Shown here: positions 26,909-35,331 of the stretch, one piece after another | Position numbering within the stretch: the first letter of the stretch is position 1 | Layout of the letters: every line of letters starts with the position of its first letter | Assembly: GCF_003725695.1 (NCBI RefSeq) | Contig: NZ_RJSE01000001.1 | Location: 124,001 to 188,000, forward strand | Source: Nocardioides marmoriginsengisoli | GTDB taxonomy: Bacteria > Actinomycetota > Actinomycetes > Propionibacteriales > Nocardioidaceae | DNA length: 64,000 bases | Reading direction: 5' to 3' | Made by a program: the position numbers and the translations under genes | The notes under the pieces: model-generated | Told to the model about the DNA's origin: nothing | The model's database searches: none | The model's input: only the letters and a program-made list of their open reading frames with translations

Positions 26909-26928
26909 TTCGGCGTTCCCAGCCGTTC
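26901..26928 (+). promoter_or_regulatory. Candidate ECF (SigE-type) promoter upstream of sigE
   Basis: GGGAAC (26901-26906) and CGTTC (26924-26928) are 17 bp apart, matching the GGAAC/CGTT layout of SigE-like ECF promoters. GGGAAC and GTTCCC (26915-26920) also form an inverted repeat. It would let SigE activate itself. The leader to the ATG would be about 145 nt. Confidence 0.35.
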
Positions 26929-27081
26929 TTCTTCCGACGTGACCGTGGTCGCACGAGGTGAGACGATTGATTGTCGACCCTCAGGGCGGTCTCAGGTCGC
27001 TCTCAACTTCAGTTCCTAGCGTGGAGGTCCCAGCAGTCGATGGTCCGTCGTCTCGACACGAACCGAACCAAGGAGCCCGCC

Positions 27082-27678
27082 ATGAGCCAGTCCTCGAGTG
27101 AGCACCTGGGCACGGACGCGCCCGCCGTTCCGTCCTGGGACCAGATCGTCGAGGACCACTCGGCCCGGGTGTACCGGCTCGCCTACCGGCTGACCGGCAA
27201 CCCGTACGACGCCGAGGACCTGACCCAGGAGGTCTTCGTCCGGGTCTTCCGCTCGCTGCATACCTACACCCCGGGGACCTTCGAGGGCTGGATCCACCGG
27301 ATCACCACCAACCTCTTCCTCGACCAGGCCCGGCGCAAGAGCCGGATCCGCTTCGACGCGCTGCCCGAGGACGCCGACAACCGGCTGCCGAGCCCGGTCG
27401 CGACCCCGGACGCGGCCTACCTGAACCAGATGTTCGACGCCGACGTCGAGGCCGCCCTCGCCGCGCTGGCCCCGGACTTCCGCGCGGCCGTCGTGCTCTG
27501 CGACGTCGAGGGCCTTTCCTACGAGGAGATCGCCGACGTCCTCGGCGTCAAGATGGGCACCGTCCGCTCGCGCATCCACCGCGGTCGTTCGATGCTGCGC
27601 AAGGCGCTGGCGCACCGGGCCCCGACCCCTGGCCGGGTGCGCGTCTCCGGCCCGCAGCTGGTGGGCCGAGCGCAGTGA
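27082..27678 (+). CDS. sigE: ECF sigma factor SigE
   Basis: 198 aa. Region 2 ([32 protein letters not shown] split around residues 30-65) and region 4 ([28 protein letters not shown]) are complete. The order methyltransferase/sigE/anti-sigma/htrA/tatB/mrp is that of mycobacterial SigE, the envelope-stress sigma factor. ATG 27082 has AAGGAG 6 nt upstream. Confidence 0.92.
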   Translation: MSQSSSEHLGTDAPAVPSWDQIVEDHSARVYRLAYRLTGNPYDAEDLTQEVFVRVFRSLHTYTPGTFEGWIHRITTNLFLDQARRKSRIRFDALPEDADNRLPSPVATPDAAYLNQMFDADVEAALAALAPDFRAAVVLCDVEGLSYEEIADVLGVKMGTVRSRIHRGRSMLRKALAHRAPTPGRVRVSGPQLVGRAQ

Positions 27679-27765
27679 TCCTCGCTTCGCTCGTCAACGC
27701 CACGTCGCCGCACCCCGGTGACCGCACCGCAGTGCCGCTGGCGGGGCCTCGAGCAAGCTCGGGCG
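27677..27765 (+). repeat. Dispersed intergenic repeat, family 2, copy 1
   Basis: The spacer between sigE and the anti-sigma gene begins GTGATCCTCGCTTCGCTCGT and later has CTCGAGCAAGCTCGGGCGC. Both blocks recur in inverted orientation at 33300-33366 (GTGATCCTCACTTCGTTCGT and CTCGAGCCAGCTCGGGCGC). Confidence 0.6.
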
Positions 27766-27781
27766 CTCGGAGGCTCGCGCC

Positions 27782-28264
27782 GTGATCCTCAAGCTCCACG
27801 GCCACATCGGGTCGAGCGCTTCGGCGCTCGTCGACGGTCAGCTCTCCGCGGCGGAGGAGGAGCGGGCCTGGAGCCACATCCTCGGCTGCCCCGGCTGCCG
27901 TCGCCTGGTCGAGCGCGAGGGCTGGATCAAGCAGCGCCTCGCCGGCCTCGGTGCCGGTCCCAGTCAGGTGGCCGCGCCGGCCGGACTGCTCGGCACCCTG
28001 TACGACGTGGACGCCTGGGCGGCCGTCGACGAGATCGAGCGCCGCTCCACCCGCCGCCGGGCCGCGGTCGCCGTGGCCGGCGCCAGCTCGGTCGGGATCG
28101 CCGTGATCGCGCTGATGACGGTGACCGCTCCGCCGGTCAGCCGCGGCGAGGTTCCCGGCCAGCCGAGCCCCGCGATGATCGGCAACGGCGTCCCCCGGAA
28201 CGCCCCCGGCACCGGGTTGAGCGCGGACATCGAGAACGCCGCCTTCGGCGGTAGGTCAAGATAG
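27782..28264 (+). CDS. rseA: Zinc-type anti-sigma factor (RseA-like)
   Basis: 160 aa. The N-terminal anti-sigma domain has the H-x3-C-x2-C zinc motif in SHILGCPGC (about residues 36-44), preceded by the helix ALVDGQLSAAEEERA. One hydrophobic segment near 98-118 could anchor it in the membrane. It is between sigE and htrA and should hold SigE inactive until stress; redox release at the Cys pair or phosphorylation-driven proteolysis are the known routes in relatives. Confidence 0.88.
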   Translation: MILKLHGHIGSSASALVDGQLSAAEEERAWSHILGCPGCRRLVEREGWIKQRLAGLGAGPSQVAAPAGLLGTLYDVDAWAAVDEIERRSTRRRAAVAVAGASSVGIAVIALMTVTAPPVSRGEVPGQPSPAMIGNGVPRNAPGTGLSADIENAAFGGRSR

Positions 28265-28268
28265 GCGT

Positions 28269-29702
28269 GTGAGCGACACCGACAACACCGGGCCGGCCTC
28301 CGACGACGCGCCGGCCGGGTTCCCGTACGAGGCCCCGATCGAGTACGAGCCGACCACGCCGTACGAGCTGCCGGAGGAGATGACGCCTCCCGGCGGGGAC
28401 GAGACCCGTGCGGACACGCAGCCGCCGCCGTACGAGAGCCCGTACGGCGTGCAGCCGGCGGTCGCTCCGTACCCCGAGCAGACGCCCCCGCAGCCCTACG
28501 CCGAGCAGCCCACCTACGCCGGCCAGCCGCAGTACCAGCAGCAGTACCCGCCGCAGCAGGCCTGGGGCGCGCCGGTGCCGCCGCCGTACCTGTCGGTCCC
28601 GGCCCCGCCGAAGCCCGAGCGCGCCCGCGTCCCCGGGTGGACCTGGCCGCTGGTGAGCGTCCTGGCGCTGCTGCTCGGCATCGGCGGCGGTTTCCTCGGC
28701 GGCACCCTGGCCAACGACGACAACAACTCCTCCGGCGGGGTGCTGAAGGTCGAGCGGCGTACCGCGCAGCCGCTCCCGGACGACAACGCCAGTGTCGCCA
28801 CCGTCGCCCAGAAGCTGCTGCCGAGCACCGTGCAGATCGTCGCCGAGTTCGGCGGTCGCGCCCAGGGGGCGACCGGTTCCGGGTTCGTCTTCGACAAGCA
28901 GGGCCACGTGATCACCAACAACCACGTCGTCGCCGAGGCCGCCGAGGACGACGGCCCGATCGACGTGATCGACCAGGACGGCGTGCACCACAAGGCGACC
29001 GTGGTCGGGCGCAGCCCCGTCTACGACCTGGCCGTGCTCAAGGTGGACGACTCCGCGAACCTGCAGCCCGCCGCGATCGGCTCGGCCGACCAGATGCGCG
29101 TCGGCGAGACCGTGATCGCCTTCGGGTCGCCGCTCTCGCTGTCCGCTTCGGTGACCAGCGGCATCATCAGCGCCGTGCACCGCCCGGTCAGCACCGGCGA
29201 CGGGGACGACGCCTCGTTCATCAACGCGATCCAGACCGACGCCGCGATCAACCCCGGCAACTCCGGCGGGCCGCTCGCGAACCTCCAGGGCGAGGTGATC
29301 GGGGTGAACTCGGCCATCGCCACCCTGGGCGCCAGCGCCGGTCAGGAGGGGTCCAACATCGGCATCGGCTTCGCCATCCCGATCGAGCAGGTCCAGGTCA
29401 CCGCCGACCAGATCCTGCGCACCGGGAAGGCCCAGTACCCGGTCATCGGCGTCAGCGTCCGCGGGACCGAGGGCGGCGGCGGTGCCGAGGTCAAGGAGAT
29501 CACCGCCGGTACGCCGGCCGCGAGCTCGGACCTCAAGGTCGGCGACGTGATCACCGCGGTCGACGGGGATCGGGTCACCAACCAGACCGACGTGGTGGTC
29601 GCGATCCGCTCGCACCTGGTCACCGACACGGTGGAGCTGACGGTGAAGCGGGGGAGCAAGACCCTCAAGATCAAGGTCGGTCTGGTCGCGAAGACCGGGT
29701 GA
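28269..29702 (+). CDS. htrA: HtrA/DegP-type membrane-anchored serine protease with PDZ domain
   Basis: 477 aa. A cytoplasmic Pro/Tyr/Gln-rich tail (1-120), one TM helix (about 125-147), trypsin-like domain with His219 (ITNNHVV), Asp253 (VYDLAVLKV) and Ser332 (NPGNSGGPL), and a C-terminal PDZ domain (about 385-470). It handles misfolded extracytoplasmic protein under SigE control. It starts 4 bp after the anti-sigma gene stop, so the two are co-transcribed. Confidence 0.95.
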   Translation: MSDTDNTGPASDDAPAGFPYEAPIEYEPTTPYELPEEMTPPGGDETRADTQPPPYESPYGVQPAVAPYPEQTPPQPYAEQPTYAGQPQYQQQYPPQQAWGAPVPPPYLSVPAPPKPERARVPGWTWPLVSVLALLLGIGGGFLGGTLANDDNNSSGGVLKVERRTAQPLPDDNASVATVAQKLLPSTVQIVAEFGGRAQGATGSGFVFDKQGHVITNNHVVAEAAEDDGPIDVIDQDGVHHKATVVGRSPVYDLAVLKVDDSANLQPAAIGSADQMRVGETVIAFGSPLSLSASVTSGIISAVHRPVSTGDGDDASFINAIQTDAAINPGNSGGPLANLQGEVIGVNSAIATLGASAGQEGSNIGIGFAIPIEQVQVTADQILRTGKAQYPVIGVSVRGTEGGGGAEVKEITAGTPAASSDLKVGDVITAVDGDRVTNQTDVVVAIRSHLVTDTVELTVKRGSKTLKIKVGLVAKTG

Positions 29703-29714
29703 GCCCGGACTGAC

Positions 29715-29742
29715 GCGGTGACCTCTGCGCGTTCGTCACCGC
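29715..29742 (+). terminator. Hairpin after htrA
   Basis: GCGGTGAC (29715-29722) pairs with GTCACCGC (29735-29742), 12-nt loop, in the gap between htrA and the convergent tatB. Confidence 0.55.
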
Positions 29743-29789
29743 ATCTCGACAGGCTCGATGTCCGGGACGGCGATGTCCGGGACGCGGGC
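29742..29789. repeat. Dispersed palindrome plus two GATGTCCGGGACG copies
   Basis: CATCTCGACAGGCTCGATG (29742-29760) is the inverse form of the family also found at 3522 and 22353. It is followed by GATGTCCGGGACG repeated with a 15-bp period. Confidence 0.65.
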
Positions 29790-29800
29790 CCGTTCGGCGA

Positions 29801-30148
29801 CTAGGTCGCGTCGACGTCGTAGGGAGGGCGCTCGCCGGGCTCCAGGGCGGGACCGCCGTTCCCGGGCGACGCCATCGCCGCCTGGGCGGTGGCGAGGTCG
29901 TCCTCGTCCATCGCCTCGAGGATGTGCTTGCGGATCGCCACCCGCGGGTCGAGGTCGGTCAGCTTGAGGTCGGCGAACTCCGGACCGAGCTCGTTGCGCA
30001 GGTCGGACTGGGCCGACTGGGCGAAGGTGCGCAGCTGCCGCACCATCCGGCCGGCCTGGCGGGCGTAGTCCGGGAGCTTGTCTGGACCGAAAACGATGAT
30101 CCCGATCACCATGATGACCGCCAGCTCCGGCAGTCCTACTCCGAACAT
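29801..30148 (-). CDS. tatB: Sec-independent protein translocase subunit TatB
   Basis: 115 aa. A short N-terminal TM helix ([25 protein letters not shown]) with the conserved Glu and FGP hinge, then an amphipathic helix ([14 protein letters not shown]) and an acidic tail, as in TatB. It works with TatA and TatC (not in the window) to export folded proteins. TAGACT lies 6 nt before the ATG. In mycobacteria tatB also sits after htrA, but in the same direction; here it is convergent. Confidence 0.92.
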   Translation of the reverse strand: MFGVGLPELAVIMVIGIIVFGPDKLPDYARQAGRMVRQLRTFAQSAQSDLRNELGPEFADLKLTDLDPRVAIRKHILEAMDEDDLATAQAAMASPGNGGPALEPGERPPYDVDAT

Positions 30149-30183
30149 GCAGCGAGTCTAGAGCGTGGCCCCTGGGCCGTCCC

Positions 30184-31356
30184 TCAGAACCGGGACGACG
30201 GCGTCAGCCCGAGCTGCAGGCCGGCGAGCCCGCGCCCGCGACCGGAGAGGTCGGCGGCGATCTTGTGCAGCACCCGCGCGGCCGGTGAGGTCGGGTCGGC
30301 CTCGACGACCGGCTTGCCGGCGTCGCCGCCCTCGCGCAGCGAGATGTCCAGGGGGATCTCGCCGAGCACCGGGACGTCGTACCCGAAGCGCTCGCTCAGG
30401 GTCTTCGCGACCCGGGCGCCGCCGCCGGAGCCGAACAGGTCGATCCGGTGGTCCTTGCCCTCGGACAGGCAGTGCGGGCAGGCCAGGTAGCTCATGTTCT
30501 CGATCACGCCGATGACGCGCTGGTGCATCATCGACGCCATCGTGCCGGCGCGCTCGGCGACCTCGGCGGCGGCCTCCTGCGGCGTGGTCACCACGATGAC
30601 CTCGGCACTGGGCAGGTGCTGGCCGAGCGAGATCGCGACGTCGCCGGTGCCCGGCGGGAGGTCCAGGACCAGCGCGTCCAGGTCGCCCCAGTACACGTCG
30701 GCGAGCATCTGCACGAGGGCCCGGTCGAGCATCGGGCCGCGCCAGGCGACGACCTGGTCGCGGCGGGGCTTGAGCATCCCGATCGAGATCACCGAGACGC
30801 CGCTGGCGGTCGGGACCGGCATGATCAGGTCCTCGACCTGGGTCGGCTGGGAGTCGGCGATGCCGAACATCGCCGGGATCGAGTGGCCGTAGATGTCGGC
30901 GTCGAGCACGCCGACCTTGAGCCCCTGGGCGGCGAGGCCGAGAGCCAGGTTCACGGTGACCGAGGACTTGCCGACGCCGCCCTTGCCGGAGGCGATCGCG
31001 TAGACCTTGGTCAGCGAGTCCGGCTTGCCGAACGGGATCTCGCGCTGGGCCTGGCCGGCCTGGCCGCCGGACAGGATGTCCTTGAGGCCCGAGCGCTGCT
31101 CGGCCGTCATCACGCCGAGCTCGAGGTCCACGGCGGTGACGCTGGCGACCTTCGAGACCGCGGCCGTCACGTCCCTGGTGATGGTGTCCTTCAGCGGGCA
31201 GCCGGCGACCGTCAGCAGCACCTTGACGGACACCTTGCCGGTGTCGTCGATGTCGACGGACTCGACCATCCCGAGATCGGTGATCGGACGCTTGATCTCG
31301 GGGTCGTTCACGGTCGCCAGGGCGGCCTGGATCTGCTCGAGGACAGGGGAAGTCAT
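30184..31356 (-). CDS. mrp: Mrp/ApbC iron-sulfur cluster carrier ATPase
   Basis: 390 aa. N-terminal MIP18/DUF59 domain (1-85, with CPLKDTI) and a deviant P-loop ATPase domain with SGKGGVGKSS at 123-132. The bridging Fe-S motif CPHC is present in MSYLACPHCLSEG. It assembles or transfers [4Fe-4S] clusters. ATG 31356 has TAGACT 7 nt upstream; an extension to 31428 is unlikely. Confidence 0.95.
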   Translation of the reverse strand: MTSPVLEQIQAALATVNDPEIKRPITDLGMVESVDIDDTGKVSVKVLLTVAGCPLKDTITRDVTAAVSKVASVTAVDLELGVMTAEQRSGLKDILSGGQAGQAQREIPFGKPDSLTKVYAIASGKGGVGKSSVTVNLALGLAAQGLKVGVLDADIYGHSIPAMFGIADSQPTQVEDLIMPVPTASGVSVISIGMLKPRRDQVVAWRGPMLDRALVQMLADVYWGDLDALVLDLPPGTGDVAISLGQHLPSAEVIVVTTPQEAAAEVAERAGTMASMMHQRVIGVIENMSYLACPHCLSEGKDHRIDLFGSGGGARVAKTLSERFGYDVPVLGEIPLDISLREGGDAGKPVVEADPTSPAARVLHKIAADLSGRGRGLAGLQLGLTPSSRF

Positions 31357-31375
31357 GGCCCCCAGTCTACGTCCG

Positions 31376-32035
31376 TCAGCCGGAGGCCCTGTCCGGATCC
31401 TGGTCCGCGGGGGCATGAACCTGGTCACCCTCGGGTTCCGGGCCAGGATCGGGCTCCGGATCGGGCTCCGGTTCGGGCTCGCGCTGGTCCAGGTCGGCGA
31501 GCAGGCCGCGCAGCTCGGAGCGGAGGAAGTCCCGGGTCGCGACCTCGCCGAGCGCCATCCGCAGGGAGGCGACCTCGCGGGCCAGGAACTCCATGTCGGC
31601 GTGCGCTCGGGTGTTGGCCTGCCGGTCCTGCTCGGTCATCACCCGGTCGCGCAGCTCCTGGCGGTTCTGCGCGAGCAGGATCAGCGGGGCGGCGTACGAC
31701 GCCTGCAGGCTGAGCATCAGGGTCAGGAAGATGAACGGGTAGTCGTCGAACCGGATGTCCTGGGGCGCCGCCAGGTTCCAGACGATCCAGATCAGCACGA
31801 ACATCGTCATGTAGATCAGGAAGCGCGCGGTGCCCATGAACCGGGCGAACTGCTCGGCGAACGAGCCGAACCGGTCCTGGTCGCCCGCGGGGCGTCGTGC
31901 CAGGGAACGGCCGACCAACGAGCGCCGGACCTCCTGGGGCTGGTCCAGGCGTGCCCGCAGCCGGTCGTCGACCTTCTTGTCGACGACCTTCTTCTCGGTC
32001 GCGCGGCGCTCCGGCTTCCGCGGCTCCGGCGTCAT
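31376..32035 (-). CDS. DUF1003 membrane protein
   Basis: 219 aa. A basic N-terminus, two hydrophobic helices (FLIYMTMFVLIWIVWNLAA and FIFLTLMLSLQASYAAPLILL) typical of DUF1003, a helical segment and an acidic Glu/Pro/Asp tail built from 12-bp repeats (EPDPEPDPGPEPEGD). Its start overlaps the MgtE-like gene stop by ATGA. Pairing with an MgtE-type protein suggests a role in metal or envelope homeostasis. Function unproven. Confidence 0.85.
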   Translation of the reverse strand: MTPEPRKPERRATEKKVVDKKVDDRLRARLDQPQEVRRSLVGRSLARRPAGDQDRFGSFAEQFARFMGTARFLIYMTMFVLIWIVWNLAAPQDIRFDDYPFIFLTLMLSLQASYAAPLILLAQNRQELRDRVMTEQDRQANTRAHADMEFLAREVASLRMALGEVATRDFLRSELRGLLADLDQREPEPEPDPEPDPGPEPEGDQVHAPADQDPDRASG

Positions 32036-33291
32036 CACGCGGACCCCGCTTGCTCGATCCGGCGGTCGCGCCAGCCGTCCGGGAGCAGGTGGTCGAGCAG
32101 GTCGTCGACGGTGACGGTGCCGAGCAGCCGGCCCTCGTCGTCGACCACCGGCGCCGCGACCAGGTTGTAGGTGGCCAGGAAGGTGGCCACGTCCTCCAGG
32201 CTGGCGTCGGCGTGCAGGTAGGTCAGGCCGGTGTCCAGGACGCCGGCGACCAGCTCGGAGGGCGGCTCGCGGAGCAGCCGCTGGATGTGCGCGACGCCGA
32301 TCAGCTTGCCGGTGGGGGTCTCCAGCGGCGGCCGGCAGACGTGCACCAGGGCGGCCAGCGACGGGGTCAGCTCCTCGCTGCGGACGCGGGCCAGCGCCTC
32401 GGCGACGGTGGCGTCGGGGGAGAGGATCACCGGCTCCGGCGTCATCATGCCGCCGGCGGTCTCCTCGCCGTACTCGAGCAGCCGGCGGACGTCCTCGGCC
32501 TCGTCCGGCTCCATCAGCTCCAGCAGCCGGGCAGCGGTCTCCGGCGGCAGGTCCGCGATCAGGTCGGCGGCGTCGTCCGGGGACATCTCCTCGAGCACGT
32601 CCGCCGCACGCTCCTGGGAGAGCGCGGCGAAGATCTCGACCTGGTCCTCCTCGGGCAGCTCCTCGATGACCTCGGCCAGCCGCTCGTCGTCGAGGGCCGC
32701 GACCAGCTCGGCGCGACGCTCCGGCGGCAGCTCGTGGATCACGTTGGCGGCGTCGGCCGGCTTCAGGTCGGAGAGCGCCGCGATCAGGTGGGTGGTGCCC
32801 TGGTTGGCCTCGCGCCGGTGCAGGCCGTCGATGTCGCTCCACTCGACGACGTGGGTCTGGCCGCGGCGTCGGAAGCCCTTGCTGGTCTCCTGCAGCGCCA
32901 CCCGGGAGAGCACCCAGTCACGCGTCCGGGCCTGCTCCATCGCGACGTCGAAGACCATCCCCTCGACGCCGGTGCTCTTCACCTTGACCTTGCGGTCGAG
33001 CATCTGGCCGATCACCAGGGTCTCGGCGGCGCGGAGCTCGAAGCGGCGCATGTTCAGCAGGCCGGTGGTGATCACCTGGCCGGAGTCGATGTTGGTGACC
33101 CGGGTCATCGGCGCGAAGATCCGCCGGCGCCCGAAGACCTCCACCACCAGGCCGACCACCCGGGGCTGGCGGACGTCGGCACGGAGCACCACCACGACGT
33201 CGCGGACCTTGCCGACCTGGTCGCCCTGGGGGTCGAACACCGGCAGCCCGGCGAGCCGGGCTGCGAAGACGCGGGTCGGTGTCGTGCTCAC
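32035..33291 (-). CDS. Soluble MgtE N-domain/CBS protein with PRC-barrel-like start
   Basis: 418 aa, no TM segments. The N-terminal about 150 residues look like a PRC-barrel pair (LPVFDPQGDQVGKVRDVVVVL), then MgtE_N superhelical repeats (LPPERRAELVAALDDERLAEVIEELPEEDQ in register), then two CBS domains (about 285-405). MgtE channels have the same regulatory half followed by five TM helices, which are missing here. It may be a Mg or nucleotide sensor acting on the overlapping DUF1003 protein. Confidence 0.85.
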   Translation of the reverse strand: MSTTPTRVFAARLAGLPVFDPQGDQVGKVRDVVVVLRADVRQPRVVGLVVEVFGRRRIFAPMTRVTNIDSGQVITTGLLNMRRFELRAAETLVIGQMLDRKVKVKSTGVEGMVFDVAMEQARTRDWVLSRVALQETSKGFRRRGQTHVVEWSDIDGLHRREANQGTTHLIAALSDLKPADAANVIHELPPERRAELVAALDDERLAEVIEELPEEDQVEIFAALSQERAADVLEEMSPDDAADLIADLPPETAARLLELMEPDEAEDVRRLLEYGEETAGGMMTPEPVILSPDATVAEALARVRSEELTPSLAALVHVCRPPLETPTGKLIGVAHIQRLLREPPSELVAGVLDTGLTYLHADASLEDVATFLATYNLVAAPVVDDEGRLLGTVTVDDLLDHLLPDGWRDRRIEQAGSA

Positions 33292-33299
33292 ACGCGGAG

Positions 33300-33366
33300 C
33301 CTACCGAGCGCCCGAGCTGGCTCGAGCGGTCGACAGCGCGTGGACGAACGAAGTGAGGATCACGAG
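33300..33366 (-). repeat. Dispersed intergenic repeat, family 2, copy 2
   Basis: Read on the minus strand, this spacer contains GTGATCCTCACTTCGTTCGT and CTCGAGCCAGCTCGGGCGC, matching the two blocks at 27677-27765 but closer together. Confidence 0.6.
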
Positions 33367-33461
33367 AGACCAGCCTATCGGTGGTGACGCCTTGTGACGG
33401 GTCGCCACGTCGGCCCGGCTCCGGGCAGGACAGACCGGTGCCCGGCGGGCAGGATGGGCCC

Positions 33462-34358
33462 ATGACGGACACCGTGCTCTCCTACGACGTCGTCGACGTC
33501 TTCGCCGAGACCCCCTTCGCCGGCAACCAGCTGGCCGTGGTGCACGGCGCGGCCGGGCTGACCGACGCGCAGCTGCTGGCGATCACCCGGGAGTTCAACT
33601 ACTCCGAGACGACCTTCCCGACCCCGGTCGGGCCGGACCGGTACCGGGTCCGGATCTTCACCCCGGGCGGCGAGATCCCGTTCGCCGGGCACCCGACCCT
33701 GGGCACCGCCTGGGTGCTGCGCGCCCAAGGCGCGCTGGCCGGCGGTACGGCGACCCAGGAGTGCGCAGCCGGCGAGGTCGGGATCCGGTTCCTCGACGAC
33801 CTGGTCGAGCTGACCGCCGCCCCGCGCGACCTGGTCGGCCCGCTGGAGGACGCCGCCGTCGAGGCGCTGCTCGCCGAGATCGGCCTGACTTCGGCGGACC
33901 AGGCCGGTGAGGCGTGGGTGGCCGGGACCGGGCTCTCCTTCGTGCACCTCCCGGTCTCCGAGGACGCGGTCACCCGGGCCCGGCTCGGGTCCCGGCGGCT
34001 GCGCGAGGTGGTGGCGCTGCCGGAGACCCTCGACCCGCTGGAGGGGATCAACCTGCACGCGGTCGGCGACGGCGCGCCGCTGCCGGTGCACAGCCGGGTG
34101 TTCGTGCCCGGGCTGGCCGGCGCCGAGGACCCGGCCACCGGGTCGGCGGCGGCCGGACTCGGGATGGCGCTCGTCGCCCGCGGGATCCCGCTGCCGGCGG
34201 GGTACCGGATCCGCCAGGGCCTGGAGATCGGCCGGCCGTCGGTCCTGACCGGCGCGGTGGAGGTGGCCGACGGGACCGCCGCGAGGGTCCGGGTCGCCGG
34301 CCAGGTGCACCCGGTGGCGCACGGCGAGATCCGGCGACCGACGGCGCGCACGCCGTGA
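33462..34358 (+). CDS. PhzF-family isomerase/epimerase-like protein
   Basis: 298 aa with the PhzF/diaminopimelate-epimerase double fold. Signatures: VDVFAETPFAGNQLAVV, EFNYSETTFP (with the catalytic Glu), GHPTLGTAWVL and EDPATGSAAAGL. No phenazine genes are nearby, so the substrate is unknown. ATG 33462 has CAGGAT 6 nt upstream. The stop overlaps a small Gly/Phe ORF by GTGA. Confidence 0.9.
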   Translation: MTDTVLSYDVVDVFAETPFAGNQLAVVHGAAGLTDAQLLAITREFNYSETTFPTPVGPDRYRVRIFTPGGEIPFAGHPTLGTAWVLRAQGALAGGTATQECAAGEVGIRFLDDLVELTAAPRDLVGPLEDAAVEALLAEIGLTSADQAGEAWVAGTGLSFVHLPVSEDAVTRARLGSRRLREVVALPETLDPLEGINLHAVGDGAPLPVHSRVFVPGLAGAEDPATGSAAAGLGMALVARGIPLPAGYRIRQGLEIGRPSVLTGAVEVADGTAARVRVAGQVHPVAHGEIRRPTARTP

Positions 34359-34447
34359 GCGGCGCCCTCGCTCGGGGCGGGTTCGGCGGGGCTGGATTCG
34401 GCGGGGTCGGATTCGGCGGGGCCGGGTTCGGCCGGGGCGCCCGGTGA
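34355..34447 (+). CDS. 30-residue Gly/Phe repeat peptide (possible)
   Basis: A frame of 30 codons with GTG overlapping the PhzF stop and TGA overlapping the EamA GTG start, both as GTGA. The product is four copies of roughly GFGGA/V (GGFGGAGFGGVGFGGAGFG) from a 15-bp tandem DNA repeat. The double overlap suggests a translated coupling peptide; it may instead be a repeat expansion in a spacer. No similarity is recognised. Confidence 0.4.
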   Translation: MSGALARGGFGGAGFGGVGFGGAGFGRGAR

Positions 34448-35331
34448 CGCTGACCCCGCGCACCCTCGCCCTGCTCGCCGTCGGGGTCGCCGCGGTCTCG
34501 CTGGCCGCACCGCTGATGGCCCAGCTGGCAGTGCCGGCGCTGGCGATCGCGTTCTGGCGCAACGCGCTCTCGACGGGCGTCCTCGTCCCGGTGGTCGTGG
34601 CCCGCCGGCGCGCCGAGGTCGCCGGGCTCGCCCGCCGCGACCTGGTGCTGATCGTCGTGGCCGGAGCCTGCCTGGCGGCGCACTTCGGGTTCTGGATCAC
34701 CTCGCTGGGGATGACCTCGGTCGCGTCGAGCACCGCGATCGTCTCGCTCCAGGTGATCTGGGTGGTCGGCTGGGACCTGGTCACCGGGCGGCCGGTCCCG
34801 GCCCGGGTCGTGCTCGGGGTCCTGGTCGCCACCGTCGGCGCGATCGTGGTCTCCGGCGTCGACCTCTCGGTGTCCTCGCGGGCGCTCGCCGGCGACGGGC
34901 TCGCCCTGGTCGGCTCGGCCGCGGTGGCGGCGTACGCGATCCTCGGCGGGCGGCTGCGGCAGCGGGTCAGCACGACGACCTACACCGCCGGCGTGTACGG
35001 GGTCGCGGCGCTCGTCCTGCTGGTGGCCGCGCTCGTCGCCGGTCAGCGCCTTGGTGGCTACGGCGCCGAGCAGTGGGCCTGGCTGGCGCTGCTGGCCGCG
35101 ACGGCGCAGCTGCTCGGCCACTCGGTCTTCAACCACCTGCTGGCCACGGTGACCCCGACGGTGGTGTCGCTGGCGCTGCTGCTGGAGATCCCGGGCGCGG
35201 CGCTGATCGCCGGCGTCTGGCTCGACCAGGTGCCCGGCTGGGGCGCCGTCGCCGGGCTGCTGCTGATCCTCGGCGGGATGGCTGCGGTGGTGCTCAGCGA
35301 GCCTGCTGGGCGGTCCATTCCTCCCGGGTGA
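34444..35331 (+). CDS. EamA/DMT-family transporter
   Basis: 295 aa with about ten hydrophobic helices in two EamA repeats, including FWRNALSTGVLVPVVV, SSTAIVSLQVIWVVGWDL and LLLEIPGAALIAGVWLDQ. Members export amino acids, drugs or metabolites. It overlaps the convergent GNAT gene by 38 bp at the 3' end. Confidence 0.88.
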   Translation: MTLTPRTLALLAVGVAAVSLAAPLMAQLAVPALAIAFWRNALSTGVLVPVVVARRRAEVAGLARRDLVLIVVAGACLAAHFGFWITSLGMTSVASSTAIVSLQVIWVVGWDLVTGRPVPARVVLGVLVATVGAIVVSGVDLSVSSRALAGDGLALVGSAAVAAYAILGGRLRQRVSTTTYTAGVYGVAALVLLVAALVAGQRLGGYGAEQWAWLALLAATAQLLGHSVFNHLLATVTPTVVSLALLLEIPGAALIAGVWLDQVPGWGAVAGLLLILGGMAAVVLSEPAGRSIPPG

